Positions 7,317 through 20,011 are shown, counted from the stretch's first letter. The stretch: 54,874 nt of DNA from Domibacillus iocasae (GCF_001750285.1 NZ_MAMP01000008.1:1-54874), one strand, 5' to 3'. Notes: generated by a model from the letters alone, not told the origin. Made by a program: numbers and translations.

Positions 7317-8131
7317 ATGTCTCTCACCAGCTCTTCTTGATTAAAATGCCGCTGCGTTAATAAAAGTCCTTCATCCGCAAGCAGCTGACTCATCCGGACC
7401 GAAAATGGCACACCAAGACCAAGCTGGAGCAATTCCTGGTCCATCTGGAAAATCGCCTGTGGTGTTCCTTCCGTGTATATGCTGCCTTCATTCAGCACGA
7501 TGACCCGATCTGCTTTCGCCGCTTCTTCGAGGTCATGTGTAATCGAAATCACGGTCAATCCTTCTTTTTCTTTTAGTTCACGAATCGTTTCCATCACTTC
7601 ATCACGTCCCAGCGGGTCAAGCATTGACGTCGCTTCATCAAGCAAAATAATGTCCGGACGTAGCGCAATGACGCTCGCAATTGCTACCCGCTGCTTTTGG
7701 CCGCCAGACAGATGGTGGGGCTCTTGATTCAGAAAAGCGGTCATGCCGACTTTTTGGAGCGCCGCCAGCACGCGTTCTTTCATCATTGTTTGTTCTACAC
7801 CGTTGTTTTCTAACCCAAAAGCCACATCATCCTGTACCGTTGTACCAACGAATTGATTATCTGGATTTTGAAAGACCATTCCAAGCTTTTCGCGTATAGA
7901 CCAAACATTCTCTTCAGAAAGCATAAATCCGCTAATCATGACCTGTCCTTTTTGTGGATAATGAAGGCCGTTCAGCATTTTCGCAAGCGTTGACTTTCCT
8001 GATCCGTTATGACCGACGATAGCCAGCCATTCGCCGCGCTGTACATGCAATGATACATTTTGGAGCGCAAAAGCTGTTTGATCCGGATATTGAAATGACA
8101 CCTCTTGAATGGAAATTACCGTTTCACTCAA
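7292..8131 (-). CDS. ecfA1: ECF transporter ATP-binding subunit EcfA1
   Basis: A 279-residue ABC ATPase with Walker A GHNGSGKST (40-48), Q88, signature LSGGQ (141-145) and Walker B ILLDEATSMLD with E166. The TTG start at 8131 has AGGAGGGG (8137-8144) at proper spacing. An in-frame ATG at 8272 would add 47 residues rich in Cys and Arg, translated from a structured repeat, and is rejected. It is the first gene of the unit, separated from rplQ by a terminator and two repeat-like elements. Confidence 0.92.
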   Translation of the reverse strand: MSETVISIQEVSFQYPDQTAFALQNVSLHVQRGEWLAIVGHNGSGKSTLAKMLNGLHYPQKGQVMISGFMLSEENVWSIREKLGMVFQNPDNQFVGTTVQDDVAFGLENNGVEQTMMKERVLAALQKVGMTAFLNQEPHHLSGGQKQRVAIASVIALRPDIILLDEATSMLDPLGRDEVMETIRELKEKEGLTVISITHDLEEAAKADRVIVLNEGSIYTEGTPQAIFQMDQELLQLGLGVPFSVRMSQLLADEGLLLTQRHFNQEELVRDIWTLNFAK

Positions 8132-8160
8132 GCTGACCCCTCCTATTTTCGACAAAAACA

Positions 8161-8240
8161 AAAAAAGCCCGCACCCCGAACCGAAGAATACATCTCTTCT
8201 TGCTGCTAAAGCAGCGTGGCAGGGGGTGCATGAGCTAGAC
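8161..8240 (-). repeat. Structured hairpin element with T run, upstream of ecfA1
   Basis: An outer stem GCACCCC/GGGGTGC (8171-8177 with 8223-8229) encloses two small hairpins: AAGAA/TTCTT (8184-8188 with 8197-8201) and GCTGC/GCAGC around TAAA. On the minus strand GGGC and seven T residues follow, so the structure could terminate transcription ahead of ecfA1. The plus-strand ends (AAAAGCCCGC at left, GGTGCATGAGCTAGAC at right) resemble the ends of the dispersed repeat at 39475-39592, so it may be a diverged copy. A regulatory role is unproven. Confidence 0.5.
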
Positions 8241-8296
8241 GGGTCGCACATGAAGCGCCGGGGTACGCCCATCGTAACGCTCTAAGCTTGTTGATA

Positions 8297-8391
8297 GAAA
8301 AGCGCAAGGCTCTGCCATTCAGGTCCAGCAGAGTAGCATCTTTGCCAGCCATGACGGCTTACGACCAAGAGACTGATCGACTGGAGCTGGA
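8297..8391 (+). repeat. Dispersed palindromic repeat, diverged copy
   Basis: On the plus strand it starts GAAAAGCGCAAGGC and ends GACTGGAGCTGGA, matching the ends of the repeat at 39475-39592. The middle is different and less clearly palindromic. It lies downstream of the rplQ terminator, so disruption of the alpha operon is avoided. Confidence 0.5.
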
Positions 8392-8423
8392 AAATGTCCA
8401 AAAACTTGCACTTTTTTAAAGTA

Positions 8424-8466
8424 TAAAAAAAGGGCAAAACAAAGCAACGTTCGTTTTGTTCTGCCC
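8424..8466 (-). terminator. Intrinsic terminator of the S10-spc-alpha superoperon
   Basis: On the minus strand GGGCAGAACAAA pairs with TTTGTTTTGCCC (one G-T pair) and is followed by seven T residues, shortly after the rplQ stop codon. Confidence 0.93.
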
Positions 8467-8485
8467 ATTTCGCGGTCTTATTGAC

Positions 8486-8878
8486 TTACACTAGCTCAAT
8501 AATCACCATTGGTGCGCCATCGCCGCGGCGTGGACCGACTTTCATAATGCGAGTGTAGCCACCTTGACGTTCTGTGTAGCGTGGTGCCACATCATCAAAC
8601 AATTTTTGAAGAGCGTATACAGGCTGCTCTTTCATTTTGCCTTTTTTCTCTACTTCTACAGTAGAAGCGACTTCGTGACGAAGGAATGCAGCAGCCTGAC
8701 GGCGGGCATGCAAGTCACCACGTTTACCGAGTGTAATCATTTTTTCTACAACTGAGCGCAATTCTTTTGCACGTGCTTCAGTCGTTTCAATGCGTTCGCT
8801 GATGATAAGATCTGTAGTCAAATCACGAAGCATCGCTTTGCGCTGAGCGCTTGTACGTCCTAGCTTTCTGTAAGCCAT
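8486..8878 (-). CDS. rplQ: 50S ribosomal protein L17
   Basis: bL17, starting [18 protein letters not shown] and ending [12 protein letters not shown] as in all bacilli. At 130 residues it is about ten longer than the B. subtilis protein. The extra residues form a lysine- and glutamate-rich insertion around [13 protein letters not shown] (about 74-86), just before the LQKLF helix. It is the last gene of the alpha operon, 35 nt after rpoA. Confidence 0.95.
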   Translation of the reverse strand: MAYRKLGRTSAQRKAMLRDLTTDLIISERIETTEARAKELRSVVEKMITLGKRGDLHARRQAAAFLRHEVASTVEVEKKGKMKEQPVYALQKLFDDVAPRYTERQGGYTRIMKVGPRRGDGAPMVIIELV

Positions 8879-8913
8879 GAAGATACCCTCCTTTATTGAT
8901 GTCGTTTAGTCAA

Positions 8914-9858
8914 TCAATCTTCTTTTCGTAAGCCGAGGCCAAGCTCGTCCAGTTTCGCTTTTACTTCTTCAAGTGATTTACGGCCAAGGTTACGGACTTT
9001 CATCATGTCGTCCTCGCTCTTGTTCGCAAGTTCTTGAACAGTATTAATACCAGCGCGTTTTAAGCAGTTGTAAGAACGGACAGATAGATCAAGTTCTTCG
9101 ATCGTCATCTCAAGTACTTTTTCTTTCTGGTCTTCTTCTTTTTCTACCATGATTTCCGCATGCTGTGCTTCATCTGTTAATCCTACGAAAATGTTAAGAT
9201 GTTCATTTAAAATTTTCGCACCTAAAGAAATGGCTTCTTTTGGTCCGATGCTGCCATCTGTCCAAACGTCCAGTGACAATTTATCAAAGTTTGAAAGCTG
9301 CCCGACACGAGTGTTTTCCACTTGGAAGTTCACACGCGATACAGGTGTATAGATGGAGTCGATCGCAATGACGCCGATTGGATGATCTTCTTTTTTGTTG
9401 TGATCAGCCCGGTTGTACCCTCTGCCGCGTTGTGCCGTCAAGCGCATACGGAAATTGGCATTTTCGCCCAATGTCGCAATATGCAGATCAGGATTTAAAA
9501 TTTCCACATCGCTGTCATGAGTAATGTCGGCAGCCGTTACCGTTCCTGGACCTTGAACATCAATTTCAAGCGTTTTTTCCTCATCGGAATAAATCTTAAG
9601 CGCTAATTTTTTAATGTTCAAAATGATCGACGTAACATCTTCTACGACGCCTTCAATTGTTGAGAATTCGTGCAGTACACCATCAATCTGAATGGCTGTC
9701 ACTGCGGCACCCGGAAGTGAAGATAATAAAATACGACGCAAGGAGTTCCCTAGAGTTGTACCATATCCGCGTTCAAGTGGTTCCACGACGAACTTTCCAA
9801 ACGTAGCATCATCGCTGATCTCAACCGTTTCAATTTTTGGCTTTTCAATTTCGATCAT
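8914..9858 (-). CDS. rpoA: RNA polymerase subunit alpha
   Basis: Alpha dimerises through its N-terminal domain (about 1-228, with [20 protein letters not shown]) to nucleate RNA polymerase assembly. Its C-terminal domain (about 245-314, [17 protein letters not shown] and [12 protein letters not shown]) binds UP elements and activators. The ATG at 9858 gives 314 residues, identical in length to B. subtilis; AAGGAGG lies upstream. A longer in-frame reading to 9939 is not supported. It is preceded by a 152-nt gap containing an imperfect hairpin. Confidence 0.97.
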   Translation of the reverse strand: MIEIEKPKIETVEISDDATFGKFVVEPLERGYGTTLGNSLRRILLSSLPGAAVTAIQIDGVLHEFSTIEGVVEDVTSIILNIKKLALKIYSDEEKTLEIDVQGPGTVTAADITHDSDVEILNPDLHIATLGENANFRMRLTAQRGRGYNRADHNKKEDHPIGVIAIDSIYTPVSRVNFQVENTRVGQLSNFDKLSLDVWTDGSIGPKEAISLGAKILNEHLNIFVGLTDEAQHAEIMVEKEEDQKEKVLEMTIEELDLSVRSYNCLKRAGINTVQELANKSEDDMMKVRNLGRKSLEEVKAKLDELGLGLRKED

Positions 9859-10010
9859 TCCATTTTCCCTCCTTGAATACGTCGAAATTCCGGTAATCCG
9901 AAATTCCCCATGTTTACCATTCCCGATTTTACAAAACAAGTGGTCAATTCCTGAATCAAAACAGTCAATTTTCCATTATAACCGGAATAGTTCTCCTTTA
10001 TGCAGGAAGA
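9859..10010 (-). other. rpsK-rpoA leader region with hairpin
   Basis: This is the longest spacer inside the alpha operon. On the minus strand AATTTCGG and CCGGAATT (one mismatch, around ATTA) form a hairpin about 30 nt upstream of rpoA. A TATAAT and two TTGAC sequences occur but not at spacing expected for one promoter. Function unknown. Confidence 0.35.
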
Positions 10011-10403
<393 letters not shown>

Positions 10404-10425
10404 TTAATTCTGCCTCCTTTACCAA

Positions 10426-10791
10426 TTATTTTTTCTTGTTCGCTACAGTTTTACGCGGGCCTTTACGAGTACGCGCGTTGTTTTTCGTGTTCTGTCCACG
10501 TACTGGAAGTCCACGGCGATGACGGATACCACGGAATGAACCGATTTCCATCAAACGTTTAATGTTAAGAGATACTTCACGACGAAGGTCACCCTCTACT
10601 TTCAAGCGGTCAACGATTTCACGGATTTTGTTTAATTCATCTTCCGTTAAATCGCGTACACGAGTGTCCTGTGAAACGCCTGCTTCTTCAAGAATTTGTT
10701 CAGACGTTGGTCTGCCGATTCCGAAAATATAAGTTAATGAGATAACTACACGCTTATCGCGTGGAATATCAACACCTGCTACACGTGCCAT
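10426..10791 (-). CDS. rpsM: 30S ribosomal protein S13
   Basis: uS13 of 121 residues, with [15 protein letters not shown] at the start, [15 protein letters not shown] (helix-two-turn-helix region) and [20 protein letters not shown] near the end. It forms part of the small-subunit head and contacts L5 (bridge B1b). It is preceded by rpmJ after 23 nt. Confidence 0.97.
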   Translation of the reverse strand: MARVAGVDIPRDKRVVISLTYIFGIGRPTSEQILEEAGVSQDTRVRDLTEDELNKIREIVDRLKVEGDLRREVSLNIKRLMEIGSFRGIRHRRGLPVRGQNTKNNARTRKGPRKTVANKKK

Positions 10792-10814
10792 AAAATGTGC
10801 ACCTCCCTTTAATA

Positions 10815-11185
<371 letters not shown>

Positions 11186-11226
11186 TTAGTTCATCTCCCT
11201 TCACTTTTCATCCGTTTGGCTGCTGC

Positions 11227-11972
11227 CTAGGCTTTCGTCAAAATGTCGAAGCCTGTTTCGGTTATCGCAATTGTATGTTCAAAATGAGCACACATTTTTC
11301 CATCCTGTGTAACGACAGTCCAATTATCCTCAAGTGTTTTTACGTAACGACGACCGGCATTGACCATCGGTTCGATCGCGAGCACCATACCAGGTTTTAG
11401 CAACGGCCCTTTTCCCGGCGGACCGTAATGAGGAATTTGCGGAGCCTCATGGAGGTTCTGCCCAACACCGTGCCCAACATACTCACGAACGATTGAAAAG
11501 CCATTCGATTCCACATACGTTTGAATCGCATGGGAGATGGTAGAAAGACGTTCACCCGGTTTCGCTTCATTGAGTCCGATGTAAAGCGATTCCTCTGTTA
11601 CGTCGAGAAGCTTCTCCGTCTCAGGTGCAATCCGGCCGACAGCGTATGTCCAGGCCGAGTCGCCATGATACCCCTTATAATAAGCACCGATATCAATGCT
11701 GATAATGTCCCCTTCTTTTAATGTACGGCTGCCGGGAATCCCGTGCACAAGCTCTTCATTTACAGAAGCGCAAATGCTGCCAGGAAAACCATTATACCCT
11801 TTAAAAGAAGGTGCTGCATCCATGCTTCGAATGAAGTTTTCAGCAACAGCATCCAGCTCCATCGTACTTATCCCGGGAGAAATATGGTTTTGCAGTTCCT
11901 GATGTGTAAGCGCGACAATACGCCCCGCTTCTTTCATAATCTCCAGTTCACGAGGGGTTTTACAAATGATCA

Positions 11973-11973
<1 letters not shown>
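11227..11973 (-). CDS. map: Methionine aminopeptidase type I
   Basis: This enzyme removes the initiator methionine from nascent proteins. The dinuclear metal ligands are visible as D94 and D105 ([15 protein letters not shown]), H168 (GHGVG), E201 (AIEPM) and E232 (FEHTIAI); H77 is the conserved substrate-side histidine. At 248 residues it is a compact type Ia enzyme without an N-terminal extension. The start overlaps the adk stop as TAATG, indicating coupling. Confidence 0.96.
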
Positions 11974-12638
<665 letters not shown>

Positions 12639-12680
12639 TCAGTCTGATTGAGTGAAGTGAGTCACACACTATCACCTTGC

Positions 12681-13982
12681 TTACTTCATAAAGCCTTTAT
12701 AATGACGCTTTACAAGTTGTGCTTCAAGCTGCTTCATTGTTTCAAGTGCCACACCGACGACGATCAAAAGACTAGTACCGCCAATTTGCGCCGCTGGTGG
12801 AAGACCCGCGAATTGAATGAAGAAAACAGGCAGCACAGCAACGGCTGAAAGGAAAATTGCACCGACAAAAGTCAGACGGTAAAGCACATTTGTCAAATAA
12901 TCCTGTGTGTTCTTCCCAGGGCGAATGCCCGGAATATACCCACCCTGTTTTTTCAAGTTATCAGCAACTTGTTCAGGGTTTACTTGAATGAAAGCATAGA
13001 AATACGTAAACGCAACAATCAATGCAACGTAGATCGCCATGCCGACCGGTTTCGTGTAGTCAAAGATGTTCTGAATGGTTGTCGTCACATCATTTGAACC
13101 AAAAAATGAACCAATAGTCTGCGGGGTGATCAAGAACGAAATAGCAAAGATAACCGGGATAACCCCCGCCGCGTTTACTTTCAATGGAAGATGGGTCGAC
13201 TGGCCGCCAACCGGTGCCATGCCGCCACCTGCTCCAACACGTTTCGCGTATTGAATCGGGATTTTCCGCAGCGCCTGCTGAAAGAAAATAACCCCAACAA
13301 CAATCGCCAGTACCGCAAGCAAAATCAAAAGAAGAACAACAATGCGCAGGAAGAGCTGATCGCCCGCCCCTTCAATTTGCTGTGCATAAATTTGGTTTAC
13401 TGCTCCAGGAATGGCCGCCACAATTCCGGCGAAAATGATAATCGAGATTCCGTTGCCGACTCCTTTAGCTGTGATTTGTTCTCCAAGCCACATAAGAAAA
13501 GCAGTACCTGCCGTCAGCACTAATGCAATAAGCACATAGCCGCCAACACTGCTATTTTCGACAAGTAATCCGCCATATAAACGGTTAAACCCATACGACA
13601 TTCCAAAACCTTGAATGAGGCCGAGCACGATTGTGAAATAGCGGGTAAACTGAGTAAGTTTGCGCCGTCCAACGTCACCTTGCTTCGACCATTCAGTAAA
13701 TTTAGGAACAACATCCATTTGCAAAAGCTGTACGATAATGGACGCGGTAATGTAAGGCATAATCCCCATTGCGAGAATTGAGAAGTTTTGAAGCGCTCCT
13801 CCGCCGAACGTATTAAGGAATCCAATAAGTCCAGCCTGCTCCTGCATGCGGAGAACATCCGCATTAACATAGGGAACAGGAATGAATGTGCCGATCCGGA
13901 ACACGATTAACATAAGGAGGGTGAATATAATCTTATTTCTTATATCACCCACACGCATAAAATTGGAGATTGTGCGAAACAT
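12681..13982 (-). CDS. secY: Preprotein translocase subunit SecY
   Basis: The 433-residue, ten-helix channel of the Sec translocon. It starts [15 protein letters not shown], contains the plug region GFLNTFGGGALQNFSILAMGI-type sequence (about 53-73) and the cytosolic loop IPIQYAKR. The start overlaps the rplO stop as TAATG. Its partner secE is at 39754-39939. Confidence 0.96.
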   Translation of the reverse strand: MFRTISNFMRVGDIRNKIIFTLLMLIVFRIGTFIPVPYVNADVLRMQEQAGLIGFLNTFGGGALQNFSILAMGIMPYITASIIVQLLQMDVVPKFTEWSKQGDVGRRKLTQFTRYFTIVLGLIQGFGMSYGFNRLYGGLLVENSSVGGYVLIALVLTAGTAFLMWLGEQITAKGVGNGISIIIFAGIVAAIPGAVNQIYAQQIEGAGDQLFLRIVVLLLILLAVLAIVVGVIFFQQALRKIPIQYAKRVGAGGGMAPVGGQSTHLPLKVNAAGVIPVIFAISFLITPQTIGSFFGSNDVTTTIQNIFDYTKPVGMAIYVALIVAFTYFYAFIQVNPEQVADNLKKQGGYIPGIRPGKNTQDYLTNVLYRLTFVGAIFLSAVAVLPVFFIQFAGLPPAAQIGGTSLLIVVGVALETMKQLEAQLVKRHYKGFMK

Positions 13983-14422
13983 TAGATCACCTCAATCTTA
14001 CCGCCAGCCGCTTCAATTGCTTCTTTCGCAGCAGCAGAGAATTTGTGCGCTTTAATAGTAAGCTTTTTCTCTACGTTGCCGTTCGCAAGAATTTTGATTC
14101 CTGCTTTTTCGCTTTTCACAATGCCGCTTTCGATAAGAAGTTCAGGTGTAACTTCTGTTCCTTCTTCGAAACGATTCAATGTATCGATGTTCACAACTGC
14201 GTATTCCTTACGATTCACGTTTGTGAAGCCGCGTTTTGGAAGACGACGGAATAAAGGAGTTTGTCCACCTTCAAATCCAAGACGGACACCACCGCCTGAA
14301 CGTGCGTTTTGACCTTTATGACCTTTACCTGCCGTTTTACCGTTACCGGAACCTGTACCGCGTCCAACACGGTTGCGTTCTTTGCGGGAACCTGCAGCTG
14401 GTTTCAATTCATGAAGTTTCAT
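13982..14422 (-). CDS. rplO: 50S ribosomal protein L15
   Basis: uL15 of 146 residues, with [20 protein letters not shown] and the glycine-rich [19 protein letters not shown] tail that reaches into the rRNA core. It directly precedes secY in the spc operon with a 1-nt overlap. Confidence 0.97.
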   Translation of the reverse strand: MKLHELKPAAGSRKERNRVGRGTGSGNGKTAGKGHKGQNARSGGGVRLGFEGGQTPLFRRLPKRGFTNVNRKEYAVVNIDTLNRFEEGTEVTPELLIESGIVKSEKAGIKILANGNVEKKLTIKAHKFSAAAKEAIEAAGGKIEVI

Positions 14423-14454
14423 GCTCTTGCACCTCCTTGTTCTATAAAATGAAA

Positions 14455-14637
14455 TTATTTTTCTGTAACAGTCACAAGATGAGACACTTTGTTGATCATG
14501 CCGCGAATTGCCGGGTTGTCGTTTTGCTCAACCGTTTGATGCATTTTGCGGAGACCAAGTGCCTTAACAGTTTCGCGCTGATCCTGCGTACGTCCGATCA
14601 GGCTGCGAGTGAGGGTAATTTGTAATTTTTCAGCCAT
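14455..14637 (-). CDS. rpmD: 50S ribosomal protein L30
   Basis: uL30 of 60 residues with [20 protein letters not shown] and the [15 protein letters not shown] segment. It lies between rpsE (13 nt) and rplO (32 nt). AGGAGG-like sequence precedes the ATG. Confidence 0.96.
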   Translation of the reverse strand: MAEKLQITLTRSLIGRTQDQRETVKALGLRKMHQTVEQNDNPAIRGMINKVSHLVTVTEK

Positions 14638-14650
14638 TATGATTCCCTCC

Positions 14651-15151
14651 TTATCCTAACAGTTCTTCTACAGACTTGCCGCGAAGTTTTGCCACTTCTT
14701 CAGCTGTTTTCAATTCTTTAAGTCCTTCAATTGTAGCACGAACCATGTTGATCGGTGTGTTTGAACCAAGTGATTTGGAGAGAATGTCACCAACACCAGC
14801 AAGTTCAAGTACCGCACGGACAGGTCCGCCTGCGATAACTCCAGTACCTTCAGAAGCAGGTTTTAATAGGACTGAACCCGCACCAAATTGACCGATTACT
14901 TGGTGTGGCAAAGTTGTGCCAACCATCGGTACGAATACTAGATTTTTCTTCGCATCTTCAATTGCTTTACGAATTGCATCTGGAACTTCTTGTGCTTTAC
15001 CAGTTCCAAAACCGACATTACCATTTTTATCGCCAACGACAACGAGTGCAGTGAAGCGGAAACGACGTCCACCTTTTACAACTTTCGCAACACGGTTGAC
15101 CGTTACTACGCGTTCTTCAAGTTCGAGTTTGTTTGGATCAATGCGACGCAT
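14651..15151 (-). CDS. rpsE: 30S ribosomal protein S5
   Basis: uS5 of 166 residues. The N-terminal double-stranded RNA-binding domain includes [16 protein letters not shown] and [18 protein letters not shown]; the C-terminal domain includes [15 protein letters not shown]. It shapes the mRNA entry channel and affects decoding accuracy. It follows rplR by 20 nt. Confidence 0.97.
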   Translation of the reverse strand: MRRIDPNKLELEERVVTVNRVAKVVKGGRRFRFTALVVVGDKNGNVGFGTGKAQEVPDAIRKAIEDAKKNLVFVPMVGTTLPHQVIGQFGAGSVLLKPASEGTGVIAGGPVRAVLELAGVGDILSKSLGSNTPINMVRATIEGLKELKTAEEVAKLRGKSVEELLG

Positions 15152-15171
15152 TAAATGTGTCCCTCCTTTTA

Positions 15172-15534
15172 TTAGAATTCAAGGCCATTTTCACGTGCAG
15201 CGTCAGCCAAGGCTTTAACGCGGCCGTGGTAAAGGTAGCCCCCACGGTCGAATACAACAGAAGCGACACCTTTTTCAGTTGCGCGTTTAGCGAGCAATTC
15301 GCCAACTTTCGCAGCAGCTTCCTGGTTGCCTGTTGATTCAAGACCGAAATCTTTTTCAATAGTTGAAGCACTTGCAAGTGTAACACCATTTGCATCATCA
15401 ATCAATTGAGCGTAAAGGTGCTTGTTTGAACGGAATACGTTCAAGCGAGGACGCGCAGCTGTACCGGCGATTTTCGCACGTACACGGGCGTGGCGTCTTT
15501 TACGCGTTTTGTTTTTATCAGCTTTTGTGATCAT
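15172..15534 (-). CDS. rplR: 50S ribosomal protein L18
   Basis: uL18 of 120 residues, a 5S rRNA-binding protein in the central protuberance together with L5 and L25-type proteins. [18 protein letters not shown] and [20 protein letters not shown] are diagnostic. It lies between rplF and rpsE. Confidence 0.97.
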   Translation of the reverse strand: MITKADKNKTRKRRHARVRAKIAGTAARPRLNVFRSNKHLYAQLIDDANGVTLASASTIEKDFGLESTGNQEAAAKVGELLAKRATEKGVASVVFDRGGYLYHGRVKALADAARENGLEF

Positions 15535-15568
15535 CCCGAGGTCACTCCTTTCTGATGCCTATGCGGCA

Positions 15569-16105
15569 TTATTTACCTGTTTTACCTTCTTTGCGGCGAA
15601 CTTGCTCGCCTTCATAACGGATACCTTTGCCTTTGTACGGCTCAGGAGGACGAACTTGGCGGATGTTGGCAGCGATTGCTCCAACGCGCTCTTTGTCGAT
15701 CCCTTTAATGCTGATTTTTGTATTTGCAGGAACGTCGATTTCGATGCCGTTTTCAGCTTCGAATTCTACTGGGTGTGAATAACCTACACTCAAAACAAGT
15801 TTTGTTCCTTGTTTTTGTGCACGGTAACCGACCCCAACTAACTCAAGGTTACGTTCGAACCCTTTTGATACGCCTTCTACCATATTGGCAATAAGCGCAC
15901 GAGTTGTTCCGTGGATTGTACGGTGTTCTTTTGAATCTGAAGGACGAACGACAGTTACGTTGCTGCCTTCAATTTCAATTGTCAAAGCTTTATTAAACTG
16001 ACGAGTCAATTCTCCCTTAGGACCTTTGACAGTCACTTCATTATTATTGTTTGTAATCGTAACGCCTTCTGGAAGCTCGATTACTTTTTTACCTACGCGT
16101 GACAT
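15569..16105 (-). CDS. rplF: 50S ribosomal protein L6
   Basis: uL6 of 178 residues made of two repeated RNA-binding domains. It starts [15 protein letters not shown] and has the C-terminal signature [13 protein letters not shown] near the sarcin-ricin loop contact. It lies between rpsH and rplR. Confidence 0.97.
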   Translation of the reverse strand: MSRVGKKVIELPEGVTITNNNNEVTVKGPKGELTRQFNKALTIEIEGSNVTVVRPSDSKEHRTIHGTTRALIANMVEGVSKGFERNLELVGVGYRAQKQGTKLVLSVGYSHPVEFEAENGIEIDVPANTKISIKGIDKERVGAIAANIRQVRPPEPYKGKGIRYEGEQVRRKEGKTGK

Positions 16106-16135
16106 AGTTTCGCACCTCCATTCTTTAAAAGATTA

Positions 16136-16531
16136 TTACCAAACGTAAGCGAGTACTTCGCCGCCTACTTGTTTAGCGCGGGCTTCTTTATCAGTTACTA
16201 CACCAGTGGATGTAGAAAGAATCGCAATACCAAGTCCGTTAAGAACACGTGGTACCTCATCAGCTTTCGCATAAACGCGAAGACCTGGTTTAGAAATACG
16301 CTTTAAGCCTGTGATTACACGCTCGTTGCCGCTGTATTTCAAGAAAATACGGATAACACCTTGTTTGTCATCCTCGATGAACTCAACGTCACGGACGAAT
16401 CCTTCACGTTTTAAGATTTCAGCGATTTCACGTTTAATTTTGGAAGCAGGTACTTCCAGTTTTTCATGACGAACCATGTTCGCATTACGGATGCGAGTCA
16501 GCAAGTCAGCAATCGGATCTGTCATAACCAT
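16136..16531 (-). CDS. rpsH: 30S ribosomal protein S8
   Basis: uS8 of 131 residues. [18 protein letters not shown] and the C-terminal [18 protein letters not shown] are typical. The first ATG is preferred over the one two codons later because AAGGAGG lies 9 nt from it. S8 is a key central-domain assembly protein and, in E. coli, the spc-operon regulator; no S8-site mimic was identified here. Confidence 0.96.
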   Translation of the reverse strand: MVMTDPIADLLTRIRNANMVRHEKLEVPASKIKREIAEILKREGFVRDVEFIEDDKQGVIRIFLKYSGNERVITGLKRISKPGLRVYAKADEVPRVLNGLGIAILSTSTGVVTDKEARAKQVGGEVLAYVW

Positions 16532-16561
16532 TTATAATTACCTCCTTCCGGAATCAGTGTA

Positions 16562-16771
<210 letters not shown>

Positions 16772-17311
16772 TTACTTTTGGAACGGCATTCCAATTTGTG
16801 TTAACAATTCACGAGCTTCTTCGTCCGTGTTGGCAGTAGTGACGATAACAATGTCCATGCCGCGTACTTTTGATACTTTATCGTAATCAATCTCAGGGAA
16901 GATTAACTGTTCTTTTACACCAAGAGTGTAGTTGCCACGACCGTCGAACGCTTTTTTAGAAACGCCGCGGAAGTCACGTACACGTGGAAGTGAAATAGAA
17001 ACAAGTTTATCAAGGAATTCGTACATGCGCTCGCCGCGAAGAGTTACTTTCGCACCGATTGGCATACCTTCACGAAGACGGAATCCTGCGATTGAATTTT
17101 TCGCTTTTGTAACCATTGGCTTTTGGCCAGTGATTTGAGTTAATTCTTCAACAGCTGTATCCAACACTTTAGCGTTTTGGACTGCTTCACCAACACCCAT
17201 GTTTACAACGATTTTTTCAATTTTAGGCACTTGCATAACTGACATATAGTTGAACTTGCTCACAAGAGCAGGTGTAATTTCTTTTTGATATCTTTCTTTA
17301 AGGCGGTTCAT
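16772..17311 (-). CDS. rplE: 50S ribosomal protein L5
   Basis: uL5 of 179 residues, a 5S rRNA and P-site tRNA contact protein. [16 protein letters not shown] at the start and [17 protein letters not shown] in the middle are diagnostic. It follows rplX by 26 nt. Confidence 0.97.
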   Translation of the reverse strand: MNRLKERYQKEITPALVSKFNYMSVMQVPKIEKIVVNMGVGEAVQNAKVLDTAVEELTQITGQKPMVTKAKNSIAGFRLREGMPIGAKVTLRGERMYEFLDKLVSISLPRVRDFRGVSKKAFDGRGNYTLGVKEQLIFPEIDYDKVSKVRGMDIVIVTTANTDEEARELLTQIGMPFQK

Positions 17312-17337
17312 TTAGAATACCTCCCTTCTTGAACTTT

Positions 17338-17649
17338 TTATTTATCTAGAATTTCACCGGATTTTTTTGCTACGCGGACTTTTTTGCCGTCCACTTCTTT
17401 ATAACCTACACGAGTAGGTTCGTTTGTTTTCGGATCCAACAGCATAACGTTGGATACGTGAATAGCTGCTTCCTGGCTTAGGATGCCGCCCTGCGGATTT
17501 AATTGTGAAGGTTTCGCGTGCTTTTTCACGATGTTGATTCCTTCAACAAGGACACGGTCTTTTTTAGGGAAAGCTGCAAGAACAACGCCTGTTTTGCCTT
17601 TATCTTTACCTGTGATGACCATGACTTTATCGCCTTTTTTCACGTGCAT
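17338..17649 (-). CDS. rplX: 50S ribosomal protein L24
   Basis: uL24 of 103 residues with an N-terminal KOW motif ([20 protein letters not shown]). It starts large-subunit assembly on 23S domain I. The ATG at 17649 has GGAGG 8 nt upstream. A GTG three codons earlier overlaps the ribosome site itself and is rejected. Confidence 0.96.
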   Translation of the reverse strand: MHVKKGDKVMVITGKDKGKTGVVLAAFPKKDRVLVEGINIVKKHAKPSQLNPQGGILSQEAAIHVSNVMLLDPKTNEPTRVGYKEVDGKKVRVAKKSGEILDK

Positions 17650-17690
17650 GTTGCGCACCTCCTTGATGGCCTTTTATTTATTCAGTTCAA

Positions 17691-18059
<369 letters not shown>

Positions 18060-18103
18060 TTAGGTTACCTCCTTTCGGACTATAACATCTATCCGAACAT
18101 TAA

Positions 18104-18367
18104 TTAGATGATTACTGCTTTTTCCACTACTTCTAGAAGGCGGAAACGTTTTGTTGCAGAAAGCGGGCGTGTTTCCATGATGCGCACTACGTCACCGATT
18201 TTCGCTTCGTTGTTCTCATCATGAGCCTTAAACTTTTTAGTGTACTTTATGCGTTTGCCATAAAGCTTGTGTGTTTTATATGTTTCAATAAGAACCGTTA
18301 CTGTTTTATCCATTTTGTCAGAAACAACACGGCCCGTGTAAACTTTGCGCTGATTGCGTTCGCTCAT
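18104..18367 (-). CDS. rpsQ: 30S ribosomal protein S17
   Basis: uS17 of 87 residues, an OB-fold primary rRNA-binding protein. [22 protein letters not shown] and [20 protein letters not shown] are diagnostic. It lies between rpmC and rplN. Confidence 0.97.
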   Translation of the reverse strand: MSERNQRKVYTGRVVSDKMDKTVTVLIETYKTHKLYGKRIKYTKKFKAHDENNEAKIGDVVRIMETRPLSATKRFRLLEVVEKAVII

Positions 18368-18386
18368 CGTGCAAACCTCCTTTCAA

Positions 18387-19008
<622 letters not shown>

Positions 19009-19009
19009 A

Positions 19010-19666
19010 TTATTTGCCTCCTCCCTGAATTTGCTTCTTCGTTGGAAGAACCTCTCCACGGTAGATCCATACTTTTACGCCAAGCTTGCCGTATGTTGTA
19101 TTTGCTTCAACATGTGCATAGTCGATGTCGGCGCGAAGAGTATGAAGTGGAACTGATCCTTCACTGTAATGTTCAGCACGGGCAATCTCAGCTCCGCCAA
19201 GACGTCCTGAAACTTGTGTTTTAATTCCTTTTGCACCAGAACGGATTGTCCGTTGAATAGCCTGCTTTTGAGCGCGGCGGAATGATACACGGTTTTCAAG
19301 CTGGCGAGCGATGTTTTCCGCTACTAGTTTTGCATCAAGGTCAGCACGTTTCACTTCAACAATGTTAATGTGAACACGTTTGCCTGTAATTTCATTTAAA
19401 GCTTTACGAAGTGCTTCTACTTCAGAACCACCTTTACCGATAACCATACCAGGTTTAGCAGTATGAACAGTGACGTTCACGCGGTTTGCAGCACGTTCGA
19501 TTTCAACACGGGATAGAGAAGCATCTTTAAGACGTTCTTCGATGTATCCGCGTACTCTCAAATCTTCGTGAAGAAGATCAGCGTAGTCTTTTTCAGCGTA
19601 CCATTTAGAATCCCAGTCGCGAATGATCCCGACGCGCAGTCCATGAGGATGTACTTTTTGACCCAC
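19010..19666 (-). CDS. rpsC: 30S ribosomal protein S3
   Basis: uS3 of 218 residues with an N-terminal KH domain ([19 protein letters not shown], about 73-91) and a C-terminal domain ([17 protein letters not shown]). It lines the mRNA entry tunnel together with S4 and S5. It follows rplV by 3 nt. Confidence 0.97.
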   Translation of the reverse strand: MGQKVHPHGLRVGIIRDWDSKWYAEKDYADLLHEDLRVRGYIEERLKDASLSRVEIERAANRVNVTVHTAKPGMVIGKGGSEVEALRKALNEITGKRVHINIVEVKRADLDAKLVAENIARQLENRVSFRRAQKQAIQRTIRSGAKGIKTQVSGRLGGAEIARAEHYSEGSVPLHTLRADIDYAHVEANTTYGKLGVKVWIYRGEVLPTKKQIQGGGK

Positions 19667-19669
19667 GAA

Positions 19670-20011
19670 TTATCCCTCCTTTTTTTCTGCCACGACGATT
19701 GTGATGTGGCTTGTGCGTTTGTTAATTGCGCTTGCACGTCCCATTGCACGTGGACGAAAACGTTTCAATGTTGGTCCTTCGTCTACGAAAGCTTGTGTAA
19801 CAACAAGGTTGTTTATATCAAGATCATAGTTGTGCTCTGCATTTGCAATAGCAGAGTTTAAAAGTTTTTCAATTACAGGAGATGACGTTTTAGGCGTATG
19901 CTTCAAGATCGCCACCGCTTCTCCAACTTGCTTGCCTCGGATCAGGTCAATCACTAGACGCACCTTACGAGGAGCAATGCGTACTGTTCTTAAGACAGCT
20001 TTAGCTTCCAT
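19670..20011 (-). CDS. rplV: 50S ribosomal protein L22
   Basis: uL22 of 113 residues. Its hairpin lines the nascent peptide exit tunnel; the loop sequence [16 protein letters not shown] is intact, with no insertion of the sort linked to macrolide tolerance. It starts [20 protein letters not shown]. Confidence 0.97.
   Translation of the reverse strand: MEAKAVLRTVRIAPRKVRLVIDLIRGKQVGEAVAILKHTPKTSSPVIEKLLNSAIANAEHNYDLDINNLVVTQAFVDEGPTLKRFRPRAMGRASAINKRTSHITIVVAEKKEG

Larger units (their letters stand above)
8132..8485 (-). other. 354-bp rplQ-ecfA1 intergenic region
   Basis: This stretch contains no convincing gene. From right to left on the minus strand it holds the rplQ terminator (8424-8466), a repeat-like element (8297-8391), about 55 nt with no recognised feature, a second structured element followed by a T run (8161-8240), and the ecfA1 ribosome site. 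No clear sigma-A promoter with good -35 and -10 boxes was found for ecfA1. Confidence 0.7.

Noticed and set aside
8171-8229. tRNA-like fold in the element upstream of ecfA1
   Set aside because: There is no T-loop consensus, anticodon arm or CCA end; the 7-bp outer stem alone is not enough.
8132-8272. 47-residue N-terminal extension of EcfA1
   Set aside because: It is translated from a structured, T-run-containing intergenic element and lacks a ribosome site, whereas TTG 8131 has AGGAGGGG.
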